DNA from: Lachnospiraceae bacterium 28-4
GTDB lineage: Bacteria; Bacillota; Clostridia; Lachnospirales; Lachnospiraceae
Assembly: GCA_000403275.2 (NCBI GenBank)
Contig: KE159598.1
Span: 199,002-263,001, forward strand
DNA length: 64,000 nucleotides
Direction of reading: 5' to 3'
The position numbers were made by a program, and so were the translations under genes. Under the pieces are notes generated by a model. The model was given only the letters and a program-made list of their open reading frames with translations, was not told where the DNA came from and did not search any database. Positions within the stretch are counted from its first letter, which is position 1. Each line of letters opens with the position of its first letter. Positions 1 to 8,665 of this stretch are shown here, piece by piece.

Positions 1-136
1 TTTATAGCTATAGCAAGGGATAGTATAGCATAGGGGCGGGGGGATGGCAAATCAATAAAAATATGAAAAATGCACAAAAATGAATGCTTTAATTTTACTA
101 TTTCTGCCAAAGTTACGAAACAATGCGAAAAAGTAC

Positions 137-165
137 TTGCATTAATTTGGGGTCAATGATATTAT
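137..165 (+). promoter_or_regulatory. Sigma-A-type promoter of the maltodextrin operon
   Basis: TTGCAT at 137-142 and TATTAT at 160-165 are separated by exactly 17 bases. The -10 box matches the consensus at five of six positions and the -35 box keeps the TTG. Transcription would start near 172, leaving a leader of about 195 bases before the binding-protein gene. The LacI-type operator just downstream supports this reading. Confidence 0.6.
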
Positions 166-176
166 GAACACACAGT

Positions 177-190
177 CGGAAACGTTACCG
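177..190 (+). promoter_or_regulatory. LacI-family operator in the operon leader
   Basis: CGGAAACGTTACCG is a 14-base near-palindrome (12 of 14 positions symmetric) with the central CG typical of LacI/CcpA-family operators. It lies about 5 bases after the inferred transcription start, so a bound repressor would block early elongation. The LacI-family gene at the end of the same operon is the obvious candidate ligand; CcpA is an alternative. The rest of 1-366 holds no convincing gene. Confidence 0.55.
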
Positions 191-366
191 AGAACGATGC
201 CGAGAACGGTGCCGAAAGCGATGATCATAGTTTCCCGGCAGGGGATACGGACATTGCGGAAGAGTCGGGACATAAACAGGCGGAAGGACGAAGATCGTTT
301 CCAGGAACTTGCGGATTTTTCAAAGAATCCACAAAACACCAAATTATCAAAAGGAGAGTATTCATT

Positions 367-1788
367 ATGAAAAAGAAACTGATTAGTGCATTACTTTGTG
401 TAGCAATGGTTTCCTCCATGCTGATCGGATGCGGAAACAGCGCGGAAGAAGCAGCTCCTGCAGAAGAAGCAGCACCGGCGACAGAGGAAGCAGCTCCTGC
501 AGAAGAATCGGCTCCTGCAGAAGAAGCAGCACCGGCAGCATCCGCAGACGGCGGAAAAGTTTATTATTTGAACTTCAAACCGGAGGTTGACGCACAGTGG
601 CAGGAAATTGCAGCAGCTTATACGGCAGAAACAGGCGTTGAAGTGAAGGTTGTTACCGCAGCAAGCGGTACATACGAAGAAGTCCTCAGATCTGAGATCG
701 CAGGTACGGATGCACCTACATTGTTCCAGATCAACGGACCGATAGGCTACCAGAACTGGAAAGACTACTGCCTTGACCTGTCAAGCTCCGAACTTTACAA
801 TGCATTGTCCGATAAAGGCCTTGCAGTAACGGGCGAAGACGGCGGCGTATACGGCGTGCCTTATACGGTAGAAGCTTATGGTATCATTTATAACGATGCG
901 ATCATGCAGGCATACTTCGCAACAGAAGGCGCAAAAGCAGCAAGCGTTGACGAGATCAACACTTTTGCAAAATTGAAAGAAGTAGTAGAGGACATGACAG
1001 CGAAAAAAGATGAGTTAGGAATCGAAGGCGTATTCGCTTCCACATCCCTGCTTCCCGGCGAAGACTGGAGATGGCAGACACATCTTGCTAACGTTCCGGT
1101 ATACTACGAATACAAAGACAACAATGTAAGCGATATGGCAGAAATCGCATTTACTTACTCCGATAACTTCAAAAATATCTGGGATCTGTACATCAACAAC
1201 TCCACATGCGCACCCGGACTTCTGGGAAGCAAGGCAGTTACGGATTCTATGGCTGAGTTCGCTCTCGGACAGTGCGCAATGGTTCAGAATGGTAACTGGG
1301 CATGGGGACAGATTTCCGACGTAGAAGGCAATACCGTAAAAGAAGAAGACGTTAAGTTCATGCCTGTTTATGTAGGTGTTGCAGGTGAAGAAAACCAGGG
1401 TCTTTGCACAGGTACAGAAAACTTCTGGTGTGTAAACAGCCAGGCTTCCGAAGCAGACCAGAAAGCAACTCTTGATTTTGTAAACTGGATGATTTCCTCC
1501 GATGCAGGAAAAGACTACATGGTAAATGATTTAGGAAACGCAGCTCCGTTCACAACCTTTGGTGATGATGAGAAACCTTCCGATCCTCTGGCAAAAGAAA
1601 TGTACCGTTATATGGAAAACGGAAAGAACAGCGTAACATGGAACTTCACCACATTCCCGAGCCAAGCATTCAAAGATGATTTCGGCGCAGCTTTATTGGA
1701 ATACTGCAATGGAAACATGACATGGGATGAAGTAAAAGAACTGGTTGTTACAAGATGGGCAGAAGAAAAAGCTGCTACAGCACAGTAA
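367..1788 (+). CDS. Maltodextrin-type ABC transporter substrate-binding lipoprotein
   Basis: This 473-residue protein is a cluster 1 (MalE-like) extracellular solute-binding protein that captures oligosaccharides at the cell surface and hands them to the two permeases that follow. The N-terminus is a lipoprotein signal: basic MKKK, a hydrophobic stretch, then lipobox LIGC with Cys22 as the lipidated residue. Residues about 26-60 are a low-complexity linker of repeated AEEAAP-like units, followed by a binding fold with a family-typical ENFWCVN region near the C-terminal half. AAGGAG at 351-356 sets the start. No ATPase gene lies in the operon, so a shared MsmK-type ATPase elsewhere is inferred. 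Maltodextrin specificity is inferred from the malQ neighbour and not from binding-site residues. Confidence 0.9.
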   Translation: MKKKLISALLCVAMVSSMLIGCGNSAEEAAPAEEAAPATEEAAPAEESAPAEEAAPAASADGGKVYYLNFKPEVDAQWQEIAAAYTAETGVEVKVVTAASGTYEEVLRSEIAGTDAPTLFQINGPIGYQNWKDYCLDLSSSELYNALSDKGLAVTGEDGGVYGVPYTVEAYGIIYNDAIMQAYFATEGAKAASVDEINTFAKLKEVVEDMTAKKDELGIEGVFASTSLLPGEDWRWQTHLANVPVYYEYKDNNVSDMAEIAFTYSDNFKNIWDLYINNSTCAPGLLGSKAVTDSMAEFALGQCAMVQNGNWAWGQISDVEGNTVKEEDVKFMPVYVGVAGEENQGLCTGTENFWCVNSQASEADQKATLDFVNWMISSDAGKDYMVNDLGNAAPFTTFGDDEKPSDPLAKEMYRYMENGKNSVTWNFTTFPSQAFKDDFGAALLEYCNGNMTWDEVKELVVTRWAEEKAATAQ

Positions 1789-1876
1789 AATAGTGCGAAA
1801 TCATACTTCTTGGCAAGACATACATTTTATCAAAGCATGAATGCATGAATATGGATGGATGAGCAAGTTGAGTAAG

Positions 1877-1916
1877 AAAACACTTCGCAGTCTCGGCTGC
1901 GGAGTGTTTTTTTCTT
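1877..1916 (+). terminator. Intrinsic terminator or attenuator between binding protein and permeases
   Basis: A stem of at least 10 pairs (1881-1890 with 1897-1906, extended by A-T pairs) with a 6-base loop is followed by a run of T. It sits inside the operon, after the binding-protein gene, where partial termination commonly yields an excess of binding protein over permease. Confidence 0.75.
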
Positions 1917-1944
1917 AAAATATGGTTCAAAAGGAGAATAAGCA

Positions 1945-2790
1945 ATGGAAAAAACGTTAAAAAGATATTTTTTAATCTTTACCCTGCCGACAGTGATCGC
2001 ATTTGCGTTTGCTTTTTTAATCCCTTTTGTACAGGGCGTATACTTGTCTTTTTGTAAGTTCACGACGGTGAGCAATGCCACATGGACAGGACTTGCAAAT
2101 TATAAAGCAGCTTTTTCCGGCGGCCAGGGATTTATGAACGCCCTGGGATTCACGGCATCGTTTACGGTGGTAAGTGTAGTGACAATCAACTTACTGGCAT
2201 TTACGATTGCGCTGCTATTGACAAGGAAGATTAAAGGAACGAATATATTCCGTACCGTATTTTTTATGCCGAACCTGATCGGCGGTATCGTACTCGGTTA
2301 TACATGGCAGCAGATGATCAACGCTGTTTTATATAAATATGAAACAACGATCGTGGCGAATGCAAAGTTTGGTTTCTGGGGCCTGGTGCTTCTGATGAAC
2401 TGGCAGATGGTCGGCTATATGATGATCATCTATATCGCTGGCCTGCAAAATGTACCTACGGAACTGATCGAGGCGGCGAAGATCGACGGCGCAACGCCCT
2501 GGCAGACATTAATTAAGGTAAAGATCCCGATGGTAATGTCCTCCATCACGATCTGTATGTTCCTGACTTTATCCAACAGCTTCAAACTGTTCGACCAGAA
2601 CAAAGCATTGACAGACGGCGCTCCGATGAAGAAGACACAGATGCTGGCGCTGAATATTTATGAGACTTTCTATGGAAGAACCGGATATGAAGGCGTGGGC
2701 CAGGCGAAAGCAGTGGTGTTCTTTATTATCGTAGTGGCGATCGCTTTAGTACAGTTGACATTTACAAGGAGTAAGGAGGTAGAGCAATAA
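1945..2790 (+). CDS. Sugar ABC transporter permease (MalF-type)
   Basis: This 281-residue membrane protein is one half of the translocation pore of the maltodextrin importer. About six membrane segments are visible, beginning with a hydrophobic helix near residues 10-33. The cytoplasmic EAA loop that docks the ATPase reads ELIEAAKIDGATPWQTLIKV, near residues 175-195. AAAAGGAGAATAAGC precedes the ATG. It overlaps the next permease gene by one base (TAATG), which indicates translational coupling. It is shorter than enterobacterial MalF, as usual for Firmicute homologues without the large periplasmic loop. Confidence 0.88.
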   Translation: MEKTLKRYFLIFTLPTVIAFAFAFLIPFVQGVYLSFCKFTTVSNATWTGLANYKAAFSGGQGFMNALGFTASFTVVSVVTINLLAFTIALLLTRKIKGTNIFRTVFFMPNLIGGIVLGYTWQQMINAVLYKYETTIVANAKFGFWGLVLLMNWQMVGYMMIIYIAGLQNVPTELIEAAKIDGATPWQTLIKVKIPMVMSSITICMFLTLSNSFKLFDQNKALTDGAPMKKTQMLALNIYETFYGRTGYEGVGQAKAVVFFIIVVAIALVQLTFTRSKEVEQ

Positions 2791-3635
2791 TGGTATCAGC
2801 AAAAAGCAAGGCTTCCAATAAGGTCATATTTGTATTTTTAGTAGTATTTGCGTTTGCAATTCTTTATCCTTTGTTATTCATTTTAAATAACTCCTTTAAG
2901 GGGAAATTTTATATCAGTAAAGATCCGTTTTCCCTGCCCACCGGAGAGACCTTTGCCGGGATCACGAACTATGTGAACGGTCTTGTGAAAACAGGGCTTT
3001 TGAACGCGATCGGATGGTCGTTCTTCATTACGATCGTATCGGTGGTATTCCTCGTACTCTTTACATCCATGACAGCGTATTATGTAACACGAGTAAAATC
3101 GGCTTATTCCACCGGCCTTTATTATATGTTTGTATTTTCCATGGTAGTGCCTTTCCAGATGGTTATGTTTACAATGACCAGCTTGGCGGACAGATTTCAT
3201 TTGCGTAATCCGCTCGGTATGTGTATACTGTATTTAGGATTTGATGCAGGGCTTTCGGTATTTATGTTTGCAGGATTTGTGAAATCAATTCCTCTGGAGA
3301 TTGAAGAGGCGGCTATGATCGACGGTTGCACGCCGCTGCAGACTTTCTTCGGCGTGGTATTCCCGATCCTGAAACCTACGGCGATTACCGTAGCGATACT
3401 GGACGCAATGCATGTATGGAACGACTTCCTTCTGCCTTATCTGGTCATCGGTATCAGCACCAAGTATAAAACAATTCCTGTGGTAGTACAGATGCTGGTC
3501 GGTTCTAACGGAAATAAAGATATGGGGGCATTGATGGCAATGCTTGTTCTTTCCATCATTCCGATTATTATTTTTTATCTGACTTGTCAGAAGTACATTA
3601 TTGAAGGCGTTGTTGCCGGGGCCGTAAAGGGTTAG
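2790..3635 (+). CDS. Sugar ABC transporter permease (MalG-type)
   Basis: This 281-residue integral membrane protein pairs with the preceding permease. Its EAA loop reads EIEEAAMIDGCTPLQTFFGV, and about six hydrophobic helices are present. AAGGAGGT at 2773-2780 lies within the end of the upstream gene, and the two reading frames overlap by one base, so the pair is translationally coupled. It should form a heterodimeric channel with the MalF-type partner and receive substrate from the lipoprotein encoded by the first gene. Confidence 0.88.
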   Translation: MVSAKSKASNKVIFVFLVVFAFAILYPLLFILNNSFKGKFYISKDPFSLPTGETFAGITNYVNGLVKTGLLNAIGWSFFITIVSVVFLVLFTSMTAYYVTRVKSAYSTGLYYMFVFSMVVPFQMVMFTMTSLADRFHLRNPLGMCILYLGFDAGLSVFMFAGFVKSIPLEIEEAAMIDGCTPLQTFFGVVFPILKPTAITVAILDAMHVWNDFLLPYLVIGISTKYKTIPVVVQMLVGSNGNKDMGALMAMLVLSIIPIIIFYLTCQKYIIEGVVAGAVKG

Positions 3636-3661
3636 GGCCTTGAAAGGAGTATATTTTTGAA

Positions 3662-5137
3662 ATGAGAAAAGGCGGCGTTTTATTACCAGTATCGAGTATT
3701 CCGTCTAAGTATGGGATTGGCACATTCTCAAAACAGGCGTATGAATTTGTGGATTTTTTGGAAAGAGCGGGGCAGAGCTTCTGGCAGATTCTTCCGTTGG
3801 GGCCTACGGGCTATGGGGATTCCCCGTACCAGTCATTTTCAACTTTTGCAGGAAATCCTTACTACATTGATTTGGAAGAGCTGATAAAAAAGGGATGGTT
3901 GACGAAGGAAGAGTGCGACGCCTGTGATTTTGGCAGCGACGACGGATATGTGGATTATGAAAAAATCTATTTGTCGCGTTTCCGGATACTCAAAATAGCT
4001 TATGAGAGGAGTAATATTAAGGAAGATAAGGAGTTCGGGGAATTTAAGGAAGACAACGCCGCATGGCTGGAGGACTATGCATTATATATGGCGGTGAAGA
4101 ATTCCTTTCACGGGATAAGCTGGATTGAATGGGAGGAAGACATCCGGCTCCGTAAACCCGAAGCGATGAAGGCTTATAAAGAAAAGTTTGCGGACGAAAT
4201 AGAATTTTATCAGTTCCAGCAGTTTGTGTTCGCCGTTCAGTGGCTGGCGCTTAAGGCGTATGCCAATAAAAAGAAAATCAGCATTATAGGGGATATCCCC
4301 ATTTATGTAGCGTTTGACAGTGCCGATACATGGGCAAATCCCGAGTTGTTCCAGCTGGATGAATCGTGTACGCCGACGGGCGTGGCGGGATGCCCGCCGG
4401 ATTCTTTCTCGGCCACGGGGCAGCTTTGGGGAAACCCGCTCTATAAATGGGAGTATCATAAAGAAACCGGTTATGAATGGTGGATGCAAAGGATTTCTTA
4501 TTGCTATCGTTTGTACGACGTGGTGAGGATCGATCATTTCCGGGGATTCGATGAATATTATTTTATCCCTTACGGCGATACTACGGCGGAGTTCGGACAT
4601 TGGGAAAAGGGTCCGGGATATGATATATTTAAAGTGATGAAAGAAAAAATCGGTAAAAAGCCGGTGATTGCGGAAGACTTGGGATTTTTAACGCCAAGCG
4701 TTATCAGCCTTGTGAAGAAGACAGGGTACCCTGGGATGAAAATTCTGCAGTTTGCTTTTGATTCCAGGGAAGAGAGCGATTATCTGCCGCACAATTATTC
4801 GAATAATTCTGTCGTTTATACGGGTACCCATGACAACGATACGACGATGGGGTGGTACGGCAGTTTGAACAGGCAGGATAAAGCGTTTGCCAAACGCTAT
4901 TTAAACATAAAGGCAAAAAAAGAAATTTATTGGGAATTTATCCGTGCTGCTCTTTCCAGCGTGGCGGATACGGCGATCATCCCTGTACAGGACTATCTTG
5001 GCCTGGGATCGGAAGCAAGGGTGAATATGCCGTCCACCTTGGGAAATAACTGGAAGTGGCGTTTAAGGGACGGCCAGCTGGACGACAGTCTGGCGGAGCG
5101 CATACGGGAGATAACAAAGCTGTATGGAAGAATATAA
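3662..5137 (+). CDS. malQ: 4-alpha-glucanotransferase (amylomaltase)
   Basis: MalQ (GH77, 491 residues) disproportionates maltodextrins in the cytoplasm, releasing glucose and longer glucans. The catalytic residues are visible: nucleophile Asp291 in RIDHFRGF, acid/base Glu338 in AEDLGF, and the transition-state Asp391 in GTHDND. Their spacing matches characterised amylomaltases. Length is normal for a bacterial family member. GGAG about 12 bases upstream sets the ATG. It follows the permease by 26 bases, so it belongs to the same transcript and processes the imported oligosaccharides. Confidence 0.95.
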   Translation: MRKGGVLLPVSSIPSKYGIGTFSKQAYEFVDFLERAGQSFWQILPLGPTGYGDSPYQSFSTFAGNPYYIDLEELIKKGWLTKEECDACDFGSDDGYVDYEKIYLSRFRILKIAYERSNIKEDKEFGEFKEDNAAWLEDYALYMAVKNSFHGISWIEWEEDIRLRKPEAMKAYKEKFADEIEFYQFQQFVFAVQWLALKAYANKKKISIIGDIPIYVAFDSADTWANPELFQLDESCTPTGVAGCPPDSFSATGQLWGNPLYKWEYHKETGYEWWMQRISYCYRLYDVVRIDHFRGFDEYYFIPYGDTTAEFGHWEKGPGYDIFKVMKEKIGKKPVIAEDLGFLTPSVISLVKKTGYPGMKILQFAFDSREESDYLPHNYSNNSVVYTGTHDNDTTMGWYGSLNRQDKAFAKRYLNIKAKKEIYWEFIRAALSSVADTAIIPVQDYLGLGSEARVNMPSTLGNNWKWRLRDGQLDDSLAERIREITKLYGRI

Positions 5138-5176
5138 AGATAGGAATTCCAGGCAGTCACTGGGAGGGTTTGTAAA

Positions 5177-6232
5177 ATGCCTGAGATAACGATTAAGGAT
5201 ATTGCGAAACGGTGCGGCGTCGGGGTGAGTACGGTTTCGAGGGCGATCAATAATCATCCTGATATCAATCAGGAAACAAAGAACATGATCATGGAGGTGA
5301 TCCATGAAATGGGATTTGTGCCGAACAACAGCGCAAGGAACTTGAAAAGGACGGATGCCAGATGTATTGCCGTTCTAGTGAAAGGTATTGCGAACCCTCT
5401 TTTTAACGATATGATCCAGGTGATTGAAGAAGAGACACAGAAGAAAAAATATTCCCTTGTGCTGAAGCATGTGGAGTATAACGAAGATGAAGTGGATGTT
5501 GCTCTGGAGCTGGTGAAGGAAAAAAGGCTGCGGGGCATCATTTTCCTGGGCGGTTATTTTTTCCATTCCCAGGAAAAAATCAGCAATCTGACAGTGCCTT
5601 ATATATTCAGCACGATCGGCTCCGCTACGCCGGAAAATATGAATCGCGCTTTATATTCCAGCGTATCGGTGGACGATAAAAAGGAAAGCTATATTATGAC
5701 GTCTTATCTTCTGGATTTGGGACATCGGGATATCGCCATACTTTCCGCGGAATCGGAAATCAACAGCATCGGGCAGCTCCGGCTGGAAGGCTATAAAGAA
5801 GCGCTGGCGGATAAAGGCGTTCCTTTCCGGAAGGAACTGGTGCGCTGCGTGAAAGAAGATATGGTGCATTATTCCATGGAGAATGGATACATTACGACAA
5901 AGGAGCTGGTCGGTTCGGGGGAAAAATTCACTGCGGTCTATGCTACGGCGGATAGTCTCGCCGTAGGCGCATGCAGCGCGCTGATCGAGGCGGGGTTCCG
6001 GATTCCCGAGGACGTGTCCGTGACCGGATACGACGGCATTGACGTAGGGAAATATTATAATCCGGCGATTACGACAATCAAACAGCCGGTAAAGGAGATC
6101 GCGGAAAAAACCATCCGGCTTTTGTTCGATATTATTGCGGGGAGGAAGAAATGCGAGCACATCCTTCTGCCCGGAGAGCTGGTCGTTCGCGCTTCCAGCG
6201 GACCGGTGGGAAGGCTGGCAAAAGAGGCGTAA
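5177..6232 (+). CDS. LacI-family transcriptional regulator (probable MalR)
   Basis: This 351-residue regulator has an N-terminal LacI helix-turn-helix (TIKDIAKRCGVGVSTVSRAI, residues about 4-23), the hinge region ending near residue 60, and a periplasmic-binding-protein-like ligand domain to the C-terminus. It is the last gene of the maltodextrin operon, 39 bases after malQ, with GGGAGG before the start. The operator-like palindrome at 177-190 makes autoregulation and repression of the whole operon likely. The inducer is inferred to be maltose or a maltodextrin. It ends 3 bases from the convergent CYTH gene. Confidence 0.9.
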   Translation: MPEITIKDIAKRCGVGVSTVSRAINNHPDINQETKNMIMEVIHEMGFVPNNSARNLKRTDARCIAVLVKGIANPLFNDMIQVIEEETQKKKYSLVLKHVEYNEDEVDVALELVKEKRLRGIIFLGGYFFHSQEKISNLTVPYIFSTIGSATPENMNRALYSSVSVDDKKESYIMTSYLLDLGHRDIAILSAESEINSIGQLRLEGYKEALADKGVPFRKELVRCVKEDMVHYSMENGYITTKELVGSGEKFTAVYATADSLAVGACSALIEAGFRIPEDVSVTGYDGIDVGKYYNPAITTIKQPVKEIAEKTIRLLFDIIAGRKKCEHILLPGELVVRASSGPVGRLAKEA

Positions 6233-6235
6233 AAA

Positions 6236-6736
6236 TCATTTGAAAATTTTCCGGCTTAAGTTGGAATTATGATAGCTGGGATCCATGGTGACATCTTCCT
6301 CGAACCATGCCGGGGGAAGAAAGGCATTCGCGGCGTTTTCGGTGGGGAATTCCACTTCCGCGATGACGAGCGGGCGGAAGGGATCATCAAAGATGTCCAG
6401 CTCAATTTTTAAGGGAGCGCCGGCTTCCTGCTCCGAAAGAGAAAAGTCAGGAGAAAAATCCGGTTTTTCGATGGGAATGAGATATCTTGTTTTGGAAATG
6501 ATATTTCCATCGGCTTTTTCGCGCAAATGCTCATAGGATTCCTTGTTCAGCGGAAGATTGTATTCTTCCCTGGCGAGGAGTCCTTTTCCTTTATAAGTCA
6601 GATAATATTCTTCGTCCTGCTTACGGATCCGGATCGTCGGATCGGTATTCAGATATGCCTGTTCGATGCGTAGGAAAGCGTAGGTGTCCAGGCGGGCGGG
6701 GAGTTCTTTGATTGTGAATTTTCTTTCAATTTCCAT
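6236..6736 (-). CDS. CYTH domain protein
   Basis: A 166-residue CYTH-superfamily protein. These form an acidic tunnel that binds triphosphates with divalent metal, and include triphosphatases and class IV adenylyl cyclases. The family signature ExExK is visible at the start as MEIERKF, and RIRKQ and YYLTYKGKG supply further basic residues for phosphate binding. The ATG at 6736 is chosen because the signature begins there and AAAGGA lies upstream; an in-frame upstream ATG would add 25 unrelated residues. The cellular substrate cannot be told from sequence. It is convergent with the LacI gene. Confidence 0.8.
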   Translation of the reverse strand: MEIERKFTIKELPARLDTYAFLRIEQAYLNTDPTIRIRKQDEEYYLTYKGKGLLAREEYNLPLNKESYEHLREKADGNIISKTRYLIPIEKPDFSPDFSLSEQEAGAPLKIELDIFDDPFRPLVIAEVEFPTENAANAFLPPAWFEEDVTMDPSYHNSNLSRKIFK

Positions 6737-7021
6737 AAAATAATCAATAATCCTTTCTGTTTTGGTTCGGGCCGATAGAGATAACAGGGTAAGTGTAGCA
6801 TGAATGGGCAACGGAGTCCAGCATTGGGCAGAGAAAATTCCAGCCCGCCGGCCCCATTTTCCAAATAAATTTCCGCGGTATATATAATAGAATAGAAAGA
6901 GAATCTTTATGCATTCTTTTTCACAGAAATTTTATACTGTTATAAGATTTATTTCCTTTTAAAAATCCCCATAAAGTGGTAAAATAGAAACATAAACAAC
7001 GGAAGGGGTGTGGGGATCGAT

Positions 7022-7582
7022 ATGGGAAGGATATGCGTATTTTTTGCACCGGGTTATGAGGAGATTGAGGCGCTTGCCGTGGTCGACCTGCTGAGAAGGG
7101 CAGGGATCGATACGGATATGGTGTCCATCACGAAGGAACGGGAAATAACCAGTTCTCACGGTGTAACGGTTCATATGGACAAAGTGTTTGAAGAGGTTGA
7201 TTTTGAAGAAACGGATATGATCGTCCTGCCGGGAGGAATGCCGGGAACGAAGAACCTGGAGGCATTTCTGCCATTGATGGAGAAGCTGGACGAATTTTAC
7301 GGGAAGAAAAAGTATATTGGCGCAATCTGCGCGGCTCCCAGTATTCTCGGACACAGGGGGATGCTGAAAGGGAGAAGGGCGTGTTCGTTTCCCGAGTTCG
7401 AAAGTCATCTGGAGGGCGCGCAGGTGGAACAAAGCCCGGCCGTGATTTCGGATTTTATTATTACCGGAAGAGGAATGGGGTGCGCCGTGGATTTCGGGCT
7501 TGCCATTGTGGAAAAGTTCCAGGGGAAAGAGGCGGCTGCCGCGCTGGCGGAGAAAGTGATCTACGGGCATTATAGCAAATAA
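7022..7582 (+). CDS. DJ-1/PfpI family protein
   Basis: A 186-residue DJ-1/PfpI-superfamily protein, likely a ThiJ/YajL-type deglycase, chaperone or cysteine hydrolase. Conserved features are PGYEEIEA with the helper Glu, LPGGMPG, and the nucleophile elbow GAICAAP with Cys103. The ATG at 7022 is preferred because GGGGA lies about 6 bases upstream; an in-frame GTG at 7010 is too close to GGAAGGGG. The CBS-domain gene begins 11 bases downstream, so the two are probably cotranscribed. Enzymatic activity is not settled by sequence. Confidence 0.85.
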   Translation: MGRICVFFAPGYEEIEALAVVDLLRRAGIDTDMVSITKEREITSSHGVTVHMDKVFEEVDFEETDMIVLPGGMPGTKNLEAFLPLMEKLDEFYGKKKYIGAICAAPSILGHRGMLKGRRACSFPEFESHLEGAQVEQSPAVISDFIITGRGMGCAVDFGLAIVEKFQGKEAAAALAEKVIYGHYSK

Positions 7583-7592
7583 GGGAGTGTCT

Positions 7593-8018
7593 ATGAATAT
7601 ATTATTTTTTTTAACGCCGAAGAGCGAAGTGGATTATGTTTATGATGATGATACATTGTGGCAGACATTGGAGAAAATGGAGCATAATAAATATACGGCG
7701 ATACCGATTATTAACCATGAAGACGGAACTTACGTGGGAACCATAACGGAGGGCGACCTGCTGTGGGATGTAAAGGAAAGATATGATTTGGATCTGGGGA
7801 ATGCGGAGGATATGCCGATTCTCAATATTAAAAGAAAAAGAGACAACGAGCCGGTAGAGGCGGATGCGGATGTGGAAGATATCATTAATAAGGTTATGAA
7901 CCAGAATTTCGTTCCGGTGATCGATGACAGCGAATGTTTCATAGGAATTATTACAAGAAAAGACGTCATGCTTTATCTGACAAGAAAATGCGCGATTCAT
8001 GAGGCAGCATATGCGTAA
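7593..8018 (+). CDS. CBS-domain pair protein
   Basis: A 141-residue cytoplasmic protein consisting almost entirely of two CBS motifs, the first around residues 15-60 (TLWQTLEKMEHNKYTAIPII with GTITEGDLL) and the second around 85-135 (VEDIINKVMNQNFVPVID with GIITRKDV). CBS pairs bind adenosine nucleotides and act as energy or ligand sensors. The ATG at 7593 is placed by AAGGGAG about 6 bases upstream; an in-frame GTG at 7587 lies inside that site. No fused effector domain is present, so a separate partner is implied. Confidence 0.85.
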   Translation: MNILFFLTPKSEVDYVYDDDTLWQTLEKMEHNKYTAIPIINHEDGTYVGTITEGDLLWDVKERYDLDLGNAEDMPILNIKRKRDNEPVEADADVEDIINKVMNQNFVPVIDDSECFIGIITRKDVMLYLTRKCAIHEAAYA

Positions 8019-8099
8019 GACGGATGTATGGATCTATAATAAAAAATATATGAATTAAATGAAATAAAAAGATTGGTATTCTGTTTGCCAAAACTTACC

Positions 8100-8129
8100 T
8101 TAATATTTCATTCATCTTCGTTAATACTA
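8100..8129 (+). promoter_or_regulatory. Candidate forespore (sigma-G-type) promoter for the SASP gene
   Basis: TTAATA at 8100-8105 and AATACTA at 8123-8129 are spaced by 17 bases and differ by one base each from the sigma-G elements TGAATA and CATACTA. The downstream gene encodes a spore protein normally made in the forespore under sigma-G, which supports the call. A 144-base leader would follow. Confidence 0.45.
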
Positions 8130-8197
8130 ACATCAAGATAAGTGATTCGGTTCTGGCTTAGTTCGGATGCAGAGCGTGTTTTAAGCGCGTGAGTGTT

Positions 8198-8232
8198 CGG
8201 GATAAGCAGAAGAATCAGAACTGCTTATCTCG
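8198..8232 (+). other. Leader hairpin upstream of the spore protein gene
   Basis: A 12-pair stem (8198-8209 with 8221-8232, one G-T pair) and an 11-base loop form a strong hairpin in the 5' leader about 48 bases before the SASP start. There is no T tract after it, so it is more likely a stabilising or regulatory structure than a terminator. Confidence 0.5.
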
Positions 8233-8279
8233 AATATAGATAGCGAATGCTAGAAATACGAAATTGGAGGTGAATTAGG

Positions 8280-8480
8280 ATGGCAAGCAGCAAATCTAAT
8301 AGAGTAGAAGTTCCTGAAGCTAAGGCAGCTATGGATCGTTTTAAGACAGAGGTTGCTTCTGAATTAGGCGTGAACCTGAAGGAAGGTTACAACGGTGACT
8401 TGACTTCTAAGGAAGCGGGATCTATCGGCGGCGAAATGGTTCGTAGAATGATCAAGAAGCAGGAAGAACAGATGAAATAA
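8280..8480 (+). CDS. Alpha/beta-type small acid-soluble spore protein
   Basis: This 66-residue protein coats and protects spore DNA against UV and heat and is degraded at germination. The family signatures are present: TEVASELGV, which contains the GPR protease cleavage site between A and S, and GYNGDLTSKEAGSIGGEMV near the C-terminus. Length is typical. GGAGGTGAATTAGG precedes the ATG. A single-gene transcript is indicated by the terminator immediately after it. It is direct evidence that the organism forms endospores. Confidence 0.95.
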   Translation: MASSKSNRVEVPEAKAAMDRFKTEVASELGVNLKEGYNGDLTSKEAGSIGGEMVRRMIKKQEEQMK

Positions 8481-8491
8481 CGAAGTAAGAA

Positions 8492-8523
8492 AACGACCCG
8501 TCTGGAAACAGGCGGGTTGTTTG
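8492..8523 (+). terminator. Intrinsic terminator after the SASP gene
   Basis: A 13-pair stem (8492-8504 with 8509-8521, two G-T pairs), GAAA tetraloop and short T-rich tail follow the stop codon by 12 bases. Confidence 0.75.
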
Positions 8524-8665
8524 ATATACAGGAGGCAAAAGCCGGCGCGGCCGGCGGGTCTGGCAGAATTGGTTCCCTGCCGGGGAAGAAGTTATGCCAA
8601 CTCTAATGCACGAAACATTCAAACAAAAAATAAATAGAAGGATCATGGAGGTATGAAAGAATACA

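Noticed and set aside
164-370. 68-codon open frame over the operon leader
   Set aside because: It contains the operator, has no ribosome site, overlaps the lipoprotein start and is composed of repeated operator-like DNA.
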